Source: Limimaricola sp.
Lineage (GTDB): Bacteria; Pseudomonadota; Alphaproteobacteria; Rhodobacterales; Rhodobacteraceae
Assembly (NCBI RefSeq): GCF_016125575.1
Contig: NZ_WGLM01000002.1
Location: forward strand, 186,001-250,000
DNA length: 64,000 nt
Direction of reading: 5' to 3'
In this document: positions 48,126 through 56,679 of the stretch, piece by piece
Layout: every line of letters begins with the position of its first letter
How positions within the stretch are numbered: position 1 is the stretch's first letter
Made by a program: the position numbers and the translations under genes
Notes under the pieces: model-generated
What the model was told of the DNA's origin: nothing
Databases searched by the model: none
Seen by the model: the letters and a program-made list of their open reading frames with translations, nothing else

Positions 48126-48140
48126 TGGCAGCCCGTAGGG
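48126..48140. repeat. attR, attachment-site repeat inside tRNA-Glu
   Basis: The 15-bp copy identical to 38404-38418 forms the 3' end of the tRNA gene. Integration therefore regenerated an intact tRNA. Confidence 0.85.
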
Positions 48141-48200
48141 GAGTCGAACCCCTCTTTTCAGGTTGAAAACCTGACGTCCTAACCGATAGACGAACGGGCC
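48126..48200 (-). tRNA. tRNA-Glu (anticodon TTC)
   Basis: On the minus strand a complete 75-nt tRNA can be folded. Acceptor arms are GGCCCGT and ACGGGCT, with a G discriminator base and an encoded CCA. The anticodon loop reads TTTTCAA between GTCAGG and CCTGA arms, and the T loop TTCGACT sits in an AGGGG/CCCCT stem. The gene is the integration target of the adjacent element. Confidence 0.95.
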
Positions 48201-48284
48201 ACAGAAGGTGGAGGTCTCTTAGGCAAAGGCCGGGGCGAGGGCAAGGGGGTTTTCGCGGGCAGGTGCAAGAATCCTGCGTTACGC

Positions 48285-50042
48285 TCAGCCCGCCGGCGCG
48301 GCATCGTCAAGGCGCAGTTGCACGCGGCGCCGGCCCTGCCAGTCATTCACCTCGACATGGCCGGCAAGATGGAAGCGGGCGCCGCCATGGGCCATCAACG
48401 CAGGGCCAAGCGGGCCATCCATCGCGCCAAAGCCGATCGCCTCCAGCCGCCCGCCATGGCCGTCCGAAAGCCGCAGCTTGAGGTGGCCGGACCCCACGAT
48501 GCGCGCGTCTGTAATGGCAAGGTCCGGGAATGCAAAGCGCGGCGCGGGCGCGGCTGCGCCAAAGGGCCCGGCCGCCTCGACCTGCTCGATCAGTTCGGGT
48601 GTCGCGGCCCCCGGCATAAGGGCGGCATCGATGCGCAGATCGGGTCGGCCGCCTGCGCCGGCACCCTGCTGCGCCAGCAGCTCGGCCAGACGCGCCATCG
48701 CGGGTTCGACCATGTCTCGCTTCACCGTCAGGCCCGCGGCCATCCGGTGGCCACCACCCTTGACCAACAGCCCTTCGGCCGCGAGCCGCTGGACGGCCGC
48801 GCCAAGATCGACGCCCGGAACCGACCGGGCCGACCCCTTGCCCTCGTCGCCGTCCAGCCCGATCACCACGGCCGGGCGGTGCGTGGTCTCCTTCAGCCTG
48901 CCGGCAACGATGCCGATCACGCCGGGGTGCCAGCCTTCTCCCGCGGCCCAGACCAGCGGCCCCTCCAGCCCGCGCGCCTCGGCCTGTTCCAGTGCCACTG
49001 CGCGCACCTGCGCCTCGATCTCGCGCCGCTCGGTATTCAGCTCGTCCAGCCGGGCGGCCAGCGCGCCCGCCTCGGCCGGGTCGGGCGTGGCCAGCAGCCG
49101 CGCGCCCAGATCGGCCCGCCCCACGCGCCCGCCGGCGTTCACCCGCGGCCCCAGCAGAAAGCCAAGGTGATAAGCAGTTGGCGCGCTCGCCATCCCCGCG
49201 ACATCCGAAAGCGCCACCAGCCCGGGCCGTTGCCGCCGCGCCATCACCGCCAGCCCCTGCCGCACGAAGGCACGGTTGACCCCGATCAACGGCGCGACAT
49301 CCGCCACGGTGGCCAGCGCAACAAGGTCAAGCAGATCCATCAGATCAGGTCCACTCTGCCCCGCGCCGCGCATCTGGCGGTTCGCCTCGACCAGCGCCAG
49401 GAACACGACCCCCGCCGCGCACAGGTGGCCAAGGTCGCCGCTTTCGTCCTGCCGGTTCGGGTTCACCACGGCCAGCGCCGGTGGCAGCGTCTCGCCGCCC
49501 AGGTGATGGTCCAGCACCAGCACGTCGGCGCCCTTCGCCGCGGCAATCGCCGCGTGGCTCAGCGTGCCGCAGTCGACGCAGACGATCAAGTCGTGCGCTT
49601 GGGCCAGTGCCGCCATCGCGGGCGGGTTGGGTCCGTAACCTTCGTCAATCCTGTCGGGAATATAAAGCGTCGCCTCCCGCACCATTGCCCTCAGCCAGAC
49701 GATCAGCAGCGCGGCCGAGGCGCCGCCGTCCACGTCGTAATCGGCGAAGATCGCGATGCGCTGACCTTGCTCGACCGCGCGCAGCAGCCGCCCGGCCGCC
49801 ACTTCCATGTCGCGCAGCGACCGCGGGTCGGGCAGCAATTCGCGCAGCGTCGGCGCCAGCCACGCGCCCGATGCCTCGGGCGCCACGCCGCGCGCGGCCA
49901 GCACGGCACAAAGCGCGGGCGGCAGGCCAACCTGCTGCGCCATCGCCGCGGCCAGCCGTTCAGCCTCCGCGCCGGGGCCCACCCAGCGCCGCCCGCCCAG
50001 ACTTTGCTCGACATTCAGAAAGGCGCGGTCCGTCCCCGTCAT
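48285..50042 (-). CDS. recJ: single-stranded-DNA-specific exonuclease RecJ
   Basis: A 585-residue DHH-family 5'-3' exonuclease. Metal motifs are FADYDVDGGASAALL, VCVDCGT and VLDHHLGGE; the DHHA1 region has VVIGLDGDEGKGSARSVPG and GGGHRMAAG. RecJ acts in recombination and mismatch repair. The start has GAAGGAG upstream. It lies between glpX and tRNA-Glu, all on the same strand. Confidence 0.96.
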   Translation of the reverse strand: MTGTDRAFLNVEQSLGGRRWVGPGAEAERLAAAMAQQVGLPPALCAVLAARGVAPEASGAWLAPTLRELLPDPRSLRDMEVAAGRLLRAVEQGQRIAIFADYDVDGGASAALLIVWLRAMVREATLYIPDRIDEGYGPNPPAMAALAQAHDLIVCVDCGTLSHAAIAAAKGADVLVLDHHLGGETLPPALAVVNPNRQDESGDLGHLCAAGVVFLALVEANRQMRGAGQSGPDLMDLLDLVALATVADVAPLIGVNRAFVRQGLAVMARRQRPGLVALSDVAGMASAPTAYHLGFLLGPRVNAGGRVGRADLGARLLATPDPAEAGALAARLDELNTERREIEAQVRAVALEQAEARGLEGPLVWAAGEGWHPGVIGIVAGRLKETTHRPAVVIGLDGDEGKGSARSVPGVDLGAAVQRLAAEGLLVKGGGHRMAAGLTVKRDMVEPAMARLAELLAQQGAGAGGRPDLRIDAALMPGAATPELIEQVEAAGPFGAAAPAPRFAFPDLAITDARIVGSGHLKLRLSDGHGGRLEAIGFGAMDGPLGPALMAHGGARFHLAGHVEVNDWQGRRRVQLRLDDAAPAG

Positions 50043-50053
50043 TGCGCGCGGGT

Positions 50054-50114
50054 TCTCCTTCTTCTGGCCCCAAATACTCCCCGCCGGAGGCAGCCGGCCC
50101 CGTCAGGGGCCGGC
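50054..50114. repeat. intergenic GC-rich repeat between glpX and recJ
   Basis: GCCGGCCCC (50093-50101) and GGGGCCGGC (50106-50114) form a perfect 9-bp stem with a GTCA loop. Next to it, on the minus strand, is GGCGGGGAGTATTTGGGGCC, a motif that I recall as a recurrent intergenic repeat in Rhodobacteraceae. It can serve as glpX terminator and carries the recJ ribosome binding site. Confidence 0.5.
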
Positions 50115-50121
50115 CCCCCGC

Positions 50122-51087
50122 TCAGGGCATCGGATTGCGGTAGCTCATCCGCCGGACAGATCCGGTTTTCGAGCGCATCAGGATCGTCTCGGCCGTGACA
50201 TAGCCCACCTCGCGCTTGATCCCCGGAAGCAGACTGCCGTCGGTCACGCCGGTTGCGGCAAAGATCACGTCGCCCGTCACAAGGTCGTCACGGGTATAGA
50301 CCCTGTCGAAGTTGGTGATGCCGGCCTTGCGCGCGCGGCCCTTCTCGTCGTCGTTGCGAAACAGCAGCTTGCCAAACATCTGCCCGCCCATGCATTTCAG
50401 CGCGGCGGCCGCCAGCACGCCCTCGGGCGCGCCGCCCGCGCCCATGTACATGTCGATGCCGGTCAGGATGGGGTCCGCGCAATGCATCACGCCGGCCACG
50501 TCGCCATCCGTGATCAGCCGGATCGCCGCCCCGGTTGCGCGGATCTCGGCAATCATCGCCTCGTGGCGCGGGCGTTCCAGCACGCAGACGGTGATGTCCT
50601 GGGTCGAGCATCCCTTGGCCGCGGCGAGCGCCGAGACGCGCTCGGACGGGCTCATGTCCAGCGTCACCACGCCGCGGCGGAACCCCGGCCCGATTGCCAG
50701 CTTGTCCATGTAGACATCCGGCGCGTGCAGCATCGAGCCGCGCGGGCCCATCGCGATGACGGCCAGCGCGTTGGGCATGTCCTTGGCGGTCAGCGTGGTG
50801 CCTTCCAGCGGGTCCAGCGCGATGTCAACCGCGGGGCCATCGCCGGTGCCCACCTCCTCGCCGATATAAAGCATCGGCGCCTCGTCGCGCTCGCCCTCGC
50901 CGATCACCACGACACCCTTGATGTCGAGCTTGTTGAGCTGGGTGCGCATCGCGTCCACCGCGGCCTGGTCGGCGGCCTTCTCGTCGCCGCGCCCGATCAG
51001 GCGGGCGCAGGCGATAGCCGCGGCCTCGGACACGCGGGCAAGGCCCAGCGACAGCATGCGGTCGTTGAAATCGGCGGGGTGGGACAT
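50122..51087 (-). CDS. glpX: fructose-1,6-bisphosphatase, class II
   Basis: A 321-residue GlpX enzyme of gluconeogenesis and the Calvin cycle. The metal-binding stretch is DIALDPLEGTTLTA; VVIGEGERDEAPMLYIGEEVG is near the N-terminus and MGAGGAPEGVLAAAALKCMGGQM is also conserved. It opens MSHPADFNDRMLSLGLARVSEAAAIA, as class II enzymes do. Confidence 0.96.
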   Translation of the reverse strand: MSHPADFNDRMLSLGLARVSEAAAIACARLIGRGDEKAADQAAVDAMRTQLNKLDIKGVVVIGEGERDEAPMLYIGEEVGTGDGPAVDIALDPLEGTTLTAKDMPNALAVIAMGPRGSMLHAPDVYMDKLAIGPGFRRGVVTLDMSPSERVSALAAAKGCSTQDITVCVLERPRHEAMIAEIRATGAAIRLITDGDVAGVMHCADPILTGIDMYMGAGGAPEGVLAAAALKCMGGQMFGKLLFRNDDEKGRARKAGITNFDRVYTRDDLVTGDVIFAATGVTDGSLLPGIKREVGYVTAETILMRSKTGSVRRMSYRNPMP

Positions 51088-51248
51088 CGGGCGTTTCCTT
51101 GTCTGAGGTCACGCCATGCCTACCCTGCCGATCATGACAGCCGCAAGGCGCGCGAACCGGGGTTTCGTCGCTAACATCGCGCCCCCAGGGCGCTTGCCTG
51201 CGACGCGGGAGCGCAGTTGAGTGATCCGGCAACGGCAGGGGCGCGGCG

Positions 51249-51887
51249 ATGATCACGGTTTACGGCGAGGGGCGGGGCCTTCGGGTGGTCTGGCTGCTGG
51301 AGGAAATGGGCTTGCCCTACCGGCTGCGCGATGTCGACCTGCTGGCCGACGTGACGCAGGATACCGCGTTCATGGCGCTCAACCCCGCGGGCTTCATCCC
51401 GGCGCTGGTCGATGGCGCGGTCACGATGGTCGAATCCATCGCGATCATGGAATATCTGATGGCCCGCCACGGGCCCACGCCGCTGATGCCCGCGCCCGAG
51501 GACGCGGCCTTCCCCGCCTACAAGCAGTTCCTGCTGCTGGGCGAGGCCGGGCTGGGGCAGGCAGGTTATTTCTGGTCGAACGCGCTGCGCCTGCCCGAAG
51601 GCCAGCGCGACAACCCCACGGCCCGGCACACGAAATACCAGTTCGACAGCCGGCTGAAGCTGGTCGAGCGGCAGCTGGCCGCCGCGCCCTACATGGCCGG
51701 CGCGGCCTTTACCGCCGCCGACATCTCGGTGGCCTACGCGCTTGACCATGCCCATTACAGCGCGGCCTATCCCTTTGGCCCGTCCGTGCGGTCCTACCTC
51801 GACCGGCTACATGCCCGGCCCGGCTACCAGCGGGCGCTGGCGGCCTGCCCGGCGACGCGGGGCTGGTATGCGTCGACGGGGCGTTAG
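51249..51887 (+). CDS. glutathione S-transferase
   Basis: A 212-residue GST. The N-terminal thioredoxin-like domain includes GRGLRVVWLLEEMGLPY, NPAGFIPALVDGAVTMVESIAIMEYL (glutathione-binding Glu-Ser). The C-terminal helical domain has AGAAFTAADISVAYAL. The substrate is not predictable. It is inserted between glpX and hom, on the opposite strand to both. Confidence 0.92.
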   Translation: MITVYGEGRGLRVVWLLEEMGLPYRLRDVDLLADVTQDTAFMALNPAGFIPALVDGAVTMVESIAIMEYLMARHGPTPLMPAPEDAAFPAYKQFLLLGEAGLGQAGYFWSNALRLPEGQRDNPTARHTKYQFDSRLKLVERQLAAAPYMAGAAFTAADISVAYALDHAHYSAAYPFGPSVRSYLDRLHARPGYQRALAACPATRGWYASTGR

Positions 51888-51900
51888 GGCACCGGCGGGC

Positions 51901-52290
51901 CTATTCCGGCAGGTGGCAGACTGCCTCGATGTTGTTGCCATCAGGGTCTAGCAGGAAGGCGCCGTAGTAGTTGGGATGGTAGTGCGGCCGCAGGCCCGGC
52001 GCGCCATTGTCGCGCCCGCCGGCCTTCAGCCCGGCGGCATGGAACGCCGCCACCTCGGCGCGCGAGCCGGCTGTGAAGGCCACGTGCACCGGCGGGGTCT
52101 GCGCGGCGCCCTCGTGCAGCCAGAAGGCCGGGCCCTCGCGCCCCCAGCCGCCCACCTTGACGCCGCCAGTGATCTCCGCCGGCAGCGTCACCGTATGCCG
52201 GATGCCCAGCGGCGCCAGCGCGCCGTCGTAGAACGTTTTGGCCGCATCGAAATCGCTGACGCTCAGCCCTGTATGGTCGATCATCGTCAT
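51901..52290 (-). CDS. VOC family (glyoxalase-like) protein
   Basis: A 129-residue protein of the vicinal oxygen chelate fold. The N-terminal unit MIDHTGLSVSDFDAAKTFYDGAL and the C-terminal HYHPNYYGAFLLDPDGNNIEAVCH match the paired beta-alpha-beta modules. Metal-binding His and Glu (DHTGLSV, NNIEAV) are present. The reaction is not predictable. It converges on the GST gene with a 13-bp gap. Confidence 0.9.
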   Translation of the reverse strand: MTMIDHTGLSVSDFDAAKTFYDGALAPLGIRHTVTLPAEITGGVKVGGWGREGPAFWLHEGAAQTPPVHVAFTAGSRAEVAAFHAAGLKAGGRDNGAPGLRPHYHPNYYGAFLLDPDGNNIEAVCHLPE

Positions 52291-52352
52291 CCCCCTTGCG
52301 CAGGTAACGGCGTCAGGGGGTCATATCGGGCTGGCCGCTGTCAAGCTGTCGC

Positions 52353-53639
52353 TCAGACCGCCTCGATCCGGATTGCCACGGGAGCACCTTCGACCACGCC
52401 CGTCGCGGCAAAGGCGGCCAGCGCCTCGTCCAGCGCGCCGCGGGTGGTCTTGTGGGTGACGATCAGCACCGGCGCGCTGGTGTCCTGATGGCCGTACTGC
52501 CGCATCCGGTCGATGCTGATGCCCGCCTCGCCCAGCACGCGGGCGACCTTGGCCAGTGCGCCGGGTTTGTCGACCAGTTGCATCCGCAGGTAGTAGGGCG
52601 CTGGCACTGCCGCGCGGGCGGCGCGGGCCTTGCGCAGGCTGGTCGCGGGCTGGCCGAAGGTGGGCATCCGCACGCCGCGGGCAAGGTCGATGACATCGCC
52701 CATCACGGCGCTGGCGGTGGGCCCGCTGCCCGCGCCCGCGCCGCGCAGCACGATCTGGCCCACCGCGTCGCCCTCCAGCACCACCATGTTGGTGCCGCCC
52801 TGAAGCTGCCCCAGCGGCGAGGTGTCGGGGACAAGGCAGGGCGACATCCGCTGTTCCAGTCCGCGCCCGGTCATCTGTGCGACACCCAGAAGCTTGATCT
52901 TGTAGCCCATGTCGGCGGCCTGCACGATGTCGTCGATGGTGATCGCGCCGATCCCTTCCAGTTCCACCGCGCCGAAATCCACCTGCGTGCCGAAGGCGAT
53001 AGCGGCCAGCAGTGCCAGCTTGTGGCCCGCGTCGATGCCGCCCACGTCCAGCTCGGGGTCGGCCTCGAGGTAACCCAGCCCGTCGGCCTCGGCGAAGGCC
53101 TCGGCATAGGTCAGGCCGGCATTCTCCATCCGCGTCAGGATGTAATTGCAGGTGCCGTTCATCACGCCCATGACGCGGGTCATCGCGTTGCCCGCCAGCC
53201 CCTCGGTCAGCGCCTTGATCACCGGGATGCCGCCGGCGACGGCCGCCTCGAAGCGGATCACGCGGCCCTGCGCCTCGGCCGCCTCGGCTAGCGCCTGGCC
53301 ATGGATCGCCAGCAGCGCCTTGTTCGCGGTCACCACGTCCTTGCCCGCGGCCAGTGCCGCCTCGGTCGCGGCCTTGGCCGGCCCGTCCGAACCGCCCATC
53401 AGTTCGACCAGCACGTCGACATCGTCACGCCGTGCCAGTGCCACCGCGTCATCTTCCCATTCATAGGCGTCCAGCGGCACGCCGCGGTCCTTGTCGCGCG
53501 TGCGCGCGCTGACGGCGCTGATCGTGACCGGACGACCCGCGCGGGCGGCCAGCAGGTCGGCATGGGTCTGCACGATGCGCACCACGCCCGAGCCGACCGT
53601 GCCCAGACCGGCGATTCCAAGGCGAAGGGGGCTGGTCAT
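52353..53639 (-). CDS. hom: homoserine dehydrogenase
   Basis: A 428-residue enzyme that reduces aspartate semialdehyde in threonine/methionine synthesis. The NAD motif is GIAGLGTVGSGVV; the catalytic region has GGIPVIKAL and NGTCNYIL. The ACT regulatory domain (LVDKPGALAKVARVLGEAGISIDRMRQYGH) suggests feedback by threonine. The ATG at 53639 is followed by the family start MTSPLRLGIAG; the frame extension upstream is not family-like. Confidence 0.96.
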   Translation of the reverse strand: MTSPLRLGIAGLGTVGSGVVRIVQTHADLLAARAGRPVTISAVSARTRDKDRGVPLDAYEWEDDAVALARRDDVDVLVELMGGSDGPAKAATEAALAAGKDVVTANKALLAIHGQALAEAAEAQGRVIRFEAAVAGGIPVIKALTEGLAGNAMTRVMGVMNGTCNYILTRMENAGLTYAEAFAEADGLGYLEADPELDVGGIDAGHKLALLAAIAFGTQVDFGAVELEGIGAITIDDIVQAADMGYKIKLLGVAQMTGRGLEQRMSPCLVPDTSPLGQLQGGTNMVVLEGDAVGQIVLRGAGAGSGPTASAVMGDVIDLARGVRMPTFGQPATSLRKARAARAAVPAPYYLRMQLVDKPGALAKVARVLGEAGISIDRMRQYGHQDTSAPVLIVTHKTTRGALDEALAAFAATGVVEGAPVAIRIEAV

Positions 53640-53697
53640 GGCAAGGCGTTCCCGTGTGCTGAAAGGCGTGCCCGAGGCTGTTACCGCGAAGGCGGCG

Positions 53698-54024
53698 CTA
53701 CTGCAACGCGGTGGTGTCGATGCCTGCACGGATGCGCGCCAGCGTGGCCGCATCTATGGCAGGCGCGCGAAGCGATGCCGCCCGCGCGCGCAAGGCCGAG
53801 ACGCGCGCGAGGATCGGTGCCGAAAGGTCGGGTGCGGCGACGGGCGGGGTGTTGCGTGGCTGGCCCGCCGCGACCAGCAGCGGATCAAGCGGGACGAGCG
53901 CGGGGAAAGGCGCCGCCTCGGCCGCGGCCGAACTGGCCGACATCGTCCGGGGCGGCGCCGCGCAGCCGGTCAGGCCCAGCGCGAGGGCAAGGGCAGTTGC
54001 AAGCAGGGCAGGGCGGCGGGGCAT
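53698..54024 (-). CDS. small putative lipoprotein
   Basis: A 108-residue protein. The start at 54024 gives MPRRPALLATALALALGLTGCAAPP, a lipoprotein signal with Cys near residue 21. The remaining sequence is Ala/Pro-rich with no known domain. It is upstream of hom on the same strand with a 58-bp gap. Function unknown. Confidence 0.65.
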   Translation of the reverse strand: MPRRPALLATALALALGLTGCAAPPRTMSASSAAAEAAPFPALVPLDPLLVAAGQPRNTPPVAAPDLSAPILARVSALRARAASLRAPAIDAATLARIRAGIDTTALQ

Positions 54025-54094
54025 CGGCGGGTCCGGGCAGCGGCAGGGTCGCCCCACCAGCCTATGCCGCGCTGCGAGGGGCGGCAAGCCGCAG

Positions 54095-55006
54095 CTAGTG
54101 CGCGGGCCGGATGAAGGTGCCGTTGTTCAGTTCGCGGATCGCCTGCCGCAACTCGTCCTGCGTGTTCATGACGATCGGTCCGTGCCACGCGACGGGTTCC
54201 TCGATCGGCGCGCCCGAGATCAACAGAAAGCGGATGCCCTCGGGCCCGGCCTGCACCGTCACCTCGTCGCCGGTGCCAAAGCGGATCAGCGTGCGGTTGC
54301 CCGACATGTCGCGGATGTTCACCTCTTCGCCCATCACTTCCTTTTCCAGCAGCACACCATGCGGGCGCGAGGCGTCGGCAAATTTGCCTGCGCCCTGAAA
54401 GACATAAGCGAAAGCGCGACGGTAGGTGTCGACCTTGAAGGTCTTTTTCACGCCCGCCGGCACGAAGATGTCGAGGTATTGCGGATCGGCGGCGATGCCA
54501 TCGACGGGGCCGGTCTGGCCCCAGAAGCTGCCGACGATGATCTTAACCCGCGTGCCGTCACCATCGACCACCTCGGGAATGTCCTTGCCCTTGACGTCCT
54601 GGTAGCGCGGCGCGGTCATCTTCAGGCCGGAAGGCAGGTTCGCCCAAAGCTGGAATCCGTGCATTTGCCCGGCGATGTTTCCCTTGGGCATCTCCTGGTG
54701 CAGGATGCCCGACCCGGCGGTCATCCACTGCACGTCGCCCGCGCCAAGCTTCCCCGAATTGCCAAGGCTGTCGCCATGCTCGACCGTGCCGTTCAGGACG
54801 TAGGTGATCGTCTCGATCCCGCGATGGGGGTGCCACGGGAAACCGCGGATGTAATCGTCGGGCCGGTCGCCGCGGAAATCGTCGAAGAGCAGGAACGGGT
54901 CCAGCTCGGTCGGGTCCTGAAAGCCGAAGGCGCGGTGCAGGCGGACGCCCGCGCCCTCCATCGTGGGCATGGCGCGGCGGGTTTCCAGCGTGGGGCGAAT
55001 GGACAT
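54095..55006 (-). CDS. pirin family protein
   Basis: A 303-residue bicupin. The metal site is in HPHRGIETITYVLNGTVEHGDSLGNSG with GSGILHQEMP. Pirins are iron-dependent; some are quercetinases or redox sensors. The ATG at 55006 has GAGGAG 8 bp upstream. A frame extension to 55141 is not family-like. Confidence 0.93.
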   Translation of the reverse strand: MSIRPTLETRRAMPTMEGAGVRLHRAFGFQDPTELDPFLLFDDFRGDRPDDYIRGFPWHPHRGIETITYVLNGTVEHGDSLGNSGKLGAGDVQWMTAGSGILHQEMPKGNIAGQMHGFQLWANLPSGLKMTAPRYQDVKGKDIPEVVDGDGTRVKIIVGSFWGQTGPVDGIAADPQYLDIFVPAGVKKTFKVDTYRRAFAYVFQGAGKFADASRPHGVLLEKEVMGEEVNIRDMSGNRTLIRFGTGDEVTVQAGPEGIRFLLISGAPIEEPVAWHGPIVMNTQDELRQAIRELNNGTFIRPAH

Positions 55007-55173
55007 GGGTGCAACTCCTCTTTGGTGGCGAAGATAGGGCGTGCCTTGCGCACTTGCCACGCGCGGCCCCGCACAGCCATGGTGCATCCGCGAAGCAGGC
55101 ATGTCGCATTGGGGCCAGACGGGCATCAGGGCGCCGCGCAAGGGTCGCGCGCAAACGGCAGGGAGGAATTGCC

Positions 55174-56118
55174 ATGAAGGTCGGGTTCATCGGATTGGGA
55201 AATGTCGGCGCCAAGCTGGCGGGAAGCGTGCGGCGCAACGGGTTCGACCTGTCGGTGCATGACCTCGACGCGGCGGCGGTTGCGGAGATGGTGGCGCTTG
55301 GCGCCCGCGACGGTGGCAGCCCGGCAGCGATGATGCGCGACTGCGACGTGGTCATCACCTGCCTGCCCTCGCCCGCCGCCTGCGCTGCGGTGGTCGAACT
55401 GATGTTGCCCGAGGTGAAGCCGGGCAAGATCTGGATGGAGATGTCCACCACCGACGCCGACGAGGTGGCCCGTCTTGGCGCCGAGGTGATCGCGCGCGGC
55501 GGCATGGCCGCGGAATGCCCGGTCTCGGGCGGGTGCCATCGCGCGGCGACCGGCAATATCAGCATTTTCATGGGCGGCACGCGCGAGACCTTCGACGCGG
55601 TCTTTCCGCTTTTGAAGGTGCTGGGCCGGCGCATCCTGCATACCGGGCCGCTGGGTACGGCCAGCACGCTGAAGGTGATGACGAACTACCTGGCCACCGC
55701 GAACCTGCTGACCTGCATCGAGGCGATGGTCACGATGAAGGCCGCGGGGATGGACCTTGCCACCACCTATGAGGCGATCAAGATTTCCTCCGGCACTTCC
55801 TTCGTCCACGAAACCGAAAGCCAGATGATCCTGAACGGCTGCCGCGACATCAACTTCACGATGGACCTGGTGAAGAAGGATATCGGCCTTTTCCAGCATA
55901 TCGCCGAAGAGGCCGACGTGCCGCTGGAGATCAGCCCGCTGATGGTCTCGATCTTCGAGGATGGTATCCGGCGCTATGGCCCGCGTGCCCAGTCCGACCG
56001 CATTGTCGAGCGGTTGGAAGAGGCGACAGGCCTCAGCATCCTCGCCCCTGGCTTTCCCGCCGAGATGATCGACGACGAGCCGGAAGAGCCGGGTTACGAG
56101 GTGGTGCCGCTACGCTGA
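55174..56118 (+). CDS. NAD(P)-dependent 3-hydroxyisobutyrate dehydrogenase-like oxidoreductase
   Basis: A 314-residue beta-hydroxyacid dehydrogenase. The cofactor motif GFIGLGNVGAKLA is at the N-terminus; ECPVSGGCHRAATGNISIFMGG is the substrate loop; LKVMTNYLATANL carries the catalytic Lys. GGGAGG precedes the ATG. The exact substrate (3-hydroxyisobutyrate, tartronate semialdehyde or other) is not known. Confidence 0.9.
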   Translation: MKVGFIGLGNVGAKLAGSVRRNGFDLSVHDLDAAAVAEMVALGARDGGSPAAMMRDCDVVITCLPSPAACAAVVELMLPEVKPGKIWMEMSTTDADEVARLGAEVIARGGMAAECPVSGGCHRAATGNISIFMGGTRETFDAVFPLLKVLGRRILHTGPLGTASTLKVMTNYLATANLLTCIEAMVTMKAAGMDLATTYEAIKISSGTSFVHETESQMILNGCRDINFTMDLVKKDIGLFQHIAEEADVPLEISPLMVSIFEDGIRRYGPRAQSDRIVERLEEATGLSILAPGFPAEMIDDEPEEPGYEVVPLR

Positions 56119-56157
56119 GGCTGGTCAAGGCCGTCGGGCCGGGATAGGGCGCGGACG

Positions 56158-56679
56158 ATGGAGACGCCGATGACCAGACTTTCACCTGATCCCGATGCCG
56201 ACGGCATCATCATGCGCGCGGCGCCCTCGCCGTTTCGCCGGGTCTTTGCGTGGACGGTCCTGATGGTACTGGGCGCGCTGCTGATCTGGTTCGGTGTGGT
56301 CGAGGCCGCGCCGGCCGCCGTACGTGCGGCGCTGGTCACCGGTGGCGCCATGGCGATCTGGGCCGGCGAACGGCTGCGCCGCCTGACATGGCTGATGCTG
56401 GTGCTGACCGACACTGAATTGCGCGACGGCGAAGGCCGGGTGTTGGCGCGGATCGATGCCATCGACCGGGTCGAGCGGGGAGCCTTCGCGATGAAGCCGC
56501 CCAACGGCTTTCTCCTGATGATGAAAGAGCCGGGTCCGCGCGTCTGGGTGCCGGGTATCTGGTGGCGGATGGGCCGTCGCGTCGGGGTGGGTGGCATGTT
56601 GCCCCCGCATCTGGCCAAGCACATGGCCGAGACGATCGGGCTGATGCTGATCGAACGCGACGCCGCTGCGCGGACCTAA
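56158..56679 (+). CDS. uncharacterised two-span membrane protein
   Basis: A 173-residue protein with hydrophobic segments around residues 30-50 (FAWTVLMVLGALLIWFGVV) and 60-80. The C-terminal half resembles a PH-like domain (LTDTELRDGEGRVLARIDAIDRVERGAFAMKPPNGFLLMM). Unknown function. It converges on the Tad-like genes with a 4-bp overlap. Confidence 0.75.
   Translation: METPMTRLSPDPDADGIIMRAAPSPFRRVFAWTVLMVLGALLIWFGVVEAAPAAVRAALVTGGAMAIWAGERLRRLTWLMLVLTDTELRDGEGRVLARIDAIDRVERGAFAMKPPNGFLLMMKEPGPRVWVPGIWWRMGRRVGVGGMLPPHLAKHMAETIGLMLIERDAAART

Larger units (their letters stand above)
38404..48140. mobile_element. phage-satellite-like integrated element in tRNA-Glu (about 9.7 kb)
   Basis: The element is bounded by the exact repeat TGGCAGCCCGTAGGG at 38404-38418 and 48126-48140. 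The right copy is the 3' end of an intact tRNA-Glu. The integrase is beside the tRNA. Genes include a replication-type ATPase, terminase large subunit, HNH endonuclease, major capsid protein, prohead protease, connector, portal, XRE repressor and small control genes. No tail, tape measure, lysis, holin or small terminase gene is seen. A size near 10 kb, capsid genes without tails and tRNA integration match capsid-forming phage-inducible chromosomal islands. A decayed prophage is the alternative, but every gene is intact and tightly packed. Confidence 0.85.

Noticed and set aside
38404-48140. Gene transfer agent cluster.
   Set aside because: RcGTA-type clusters carry tail and tape-measure genes, lack an integrase and are not bounded by att repeats in a tRNA; this element differs on every point.
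48318-50198. Plus-strand open frame opposite recJ.
   Set aside because: A shadow of recJ; RecJ motifs are clear on the other strand.
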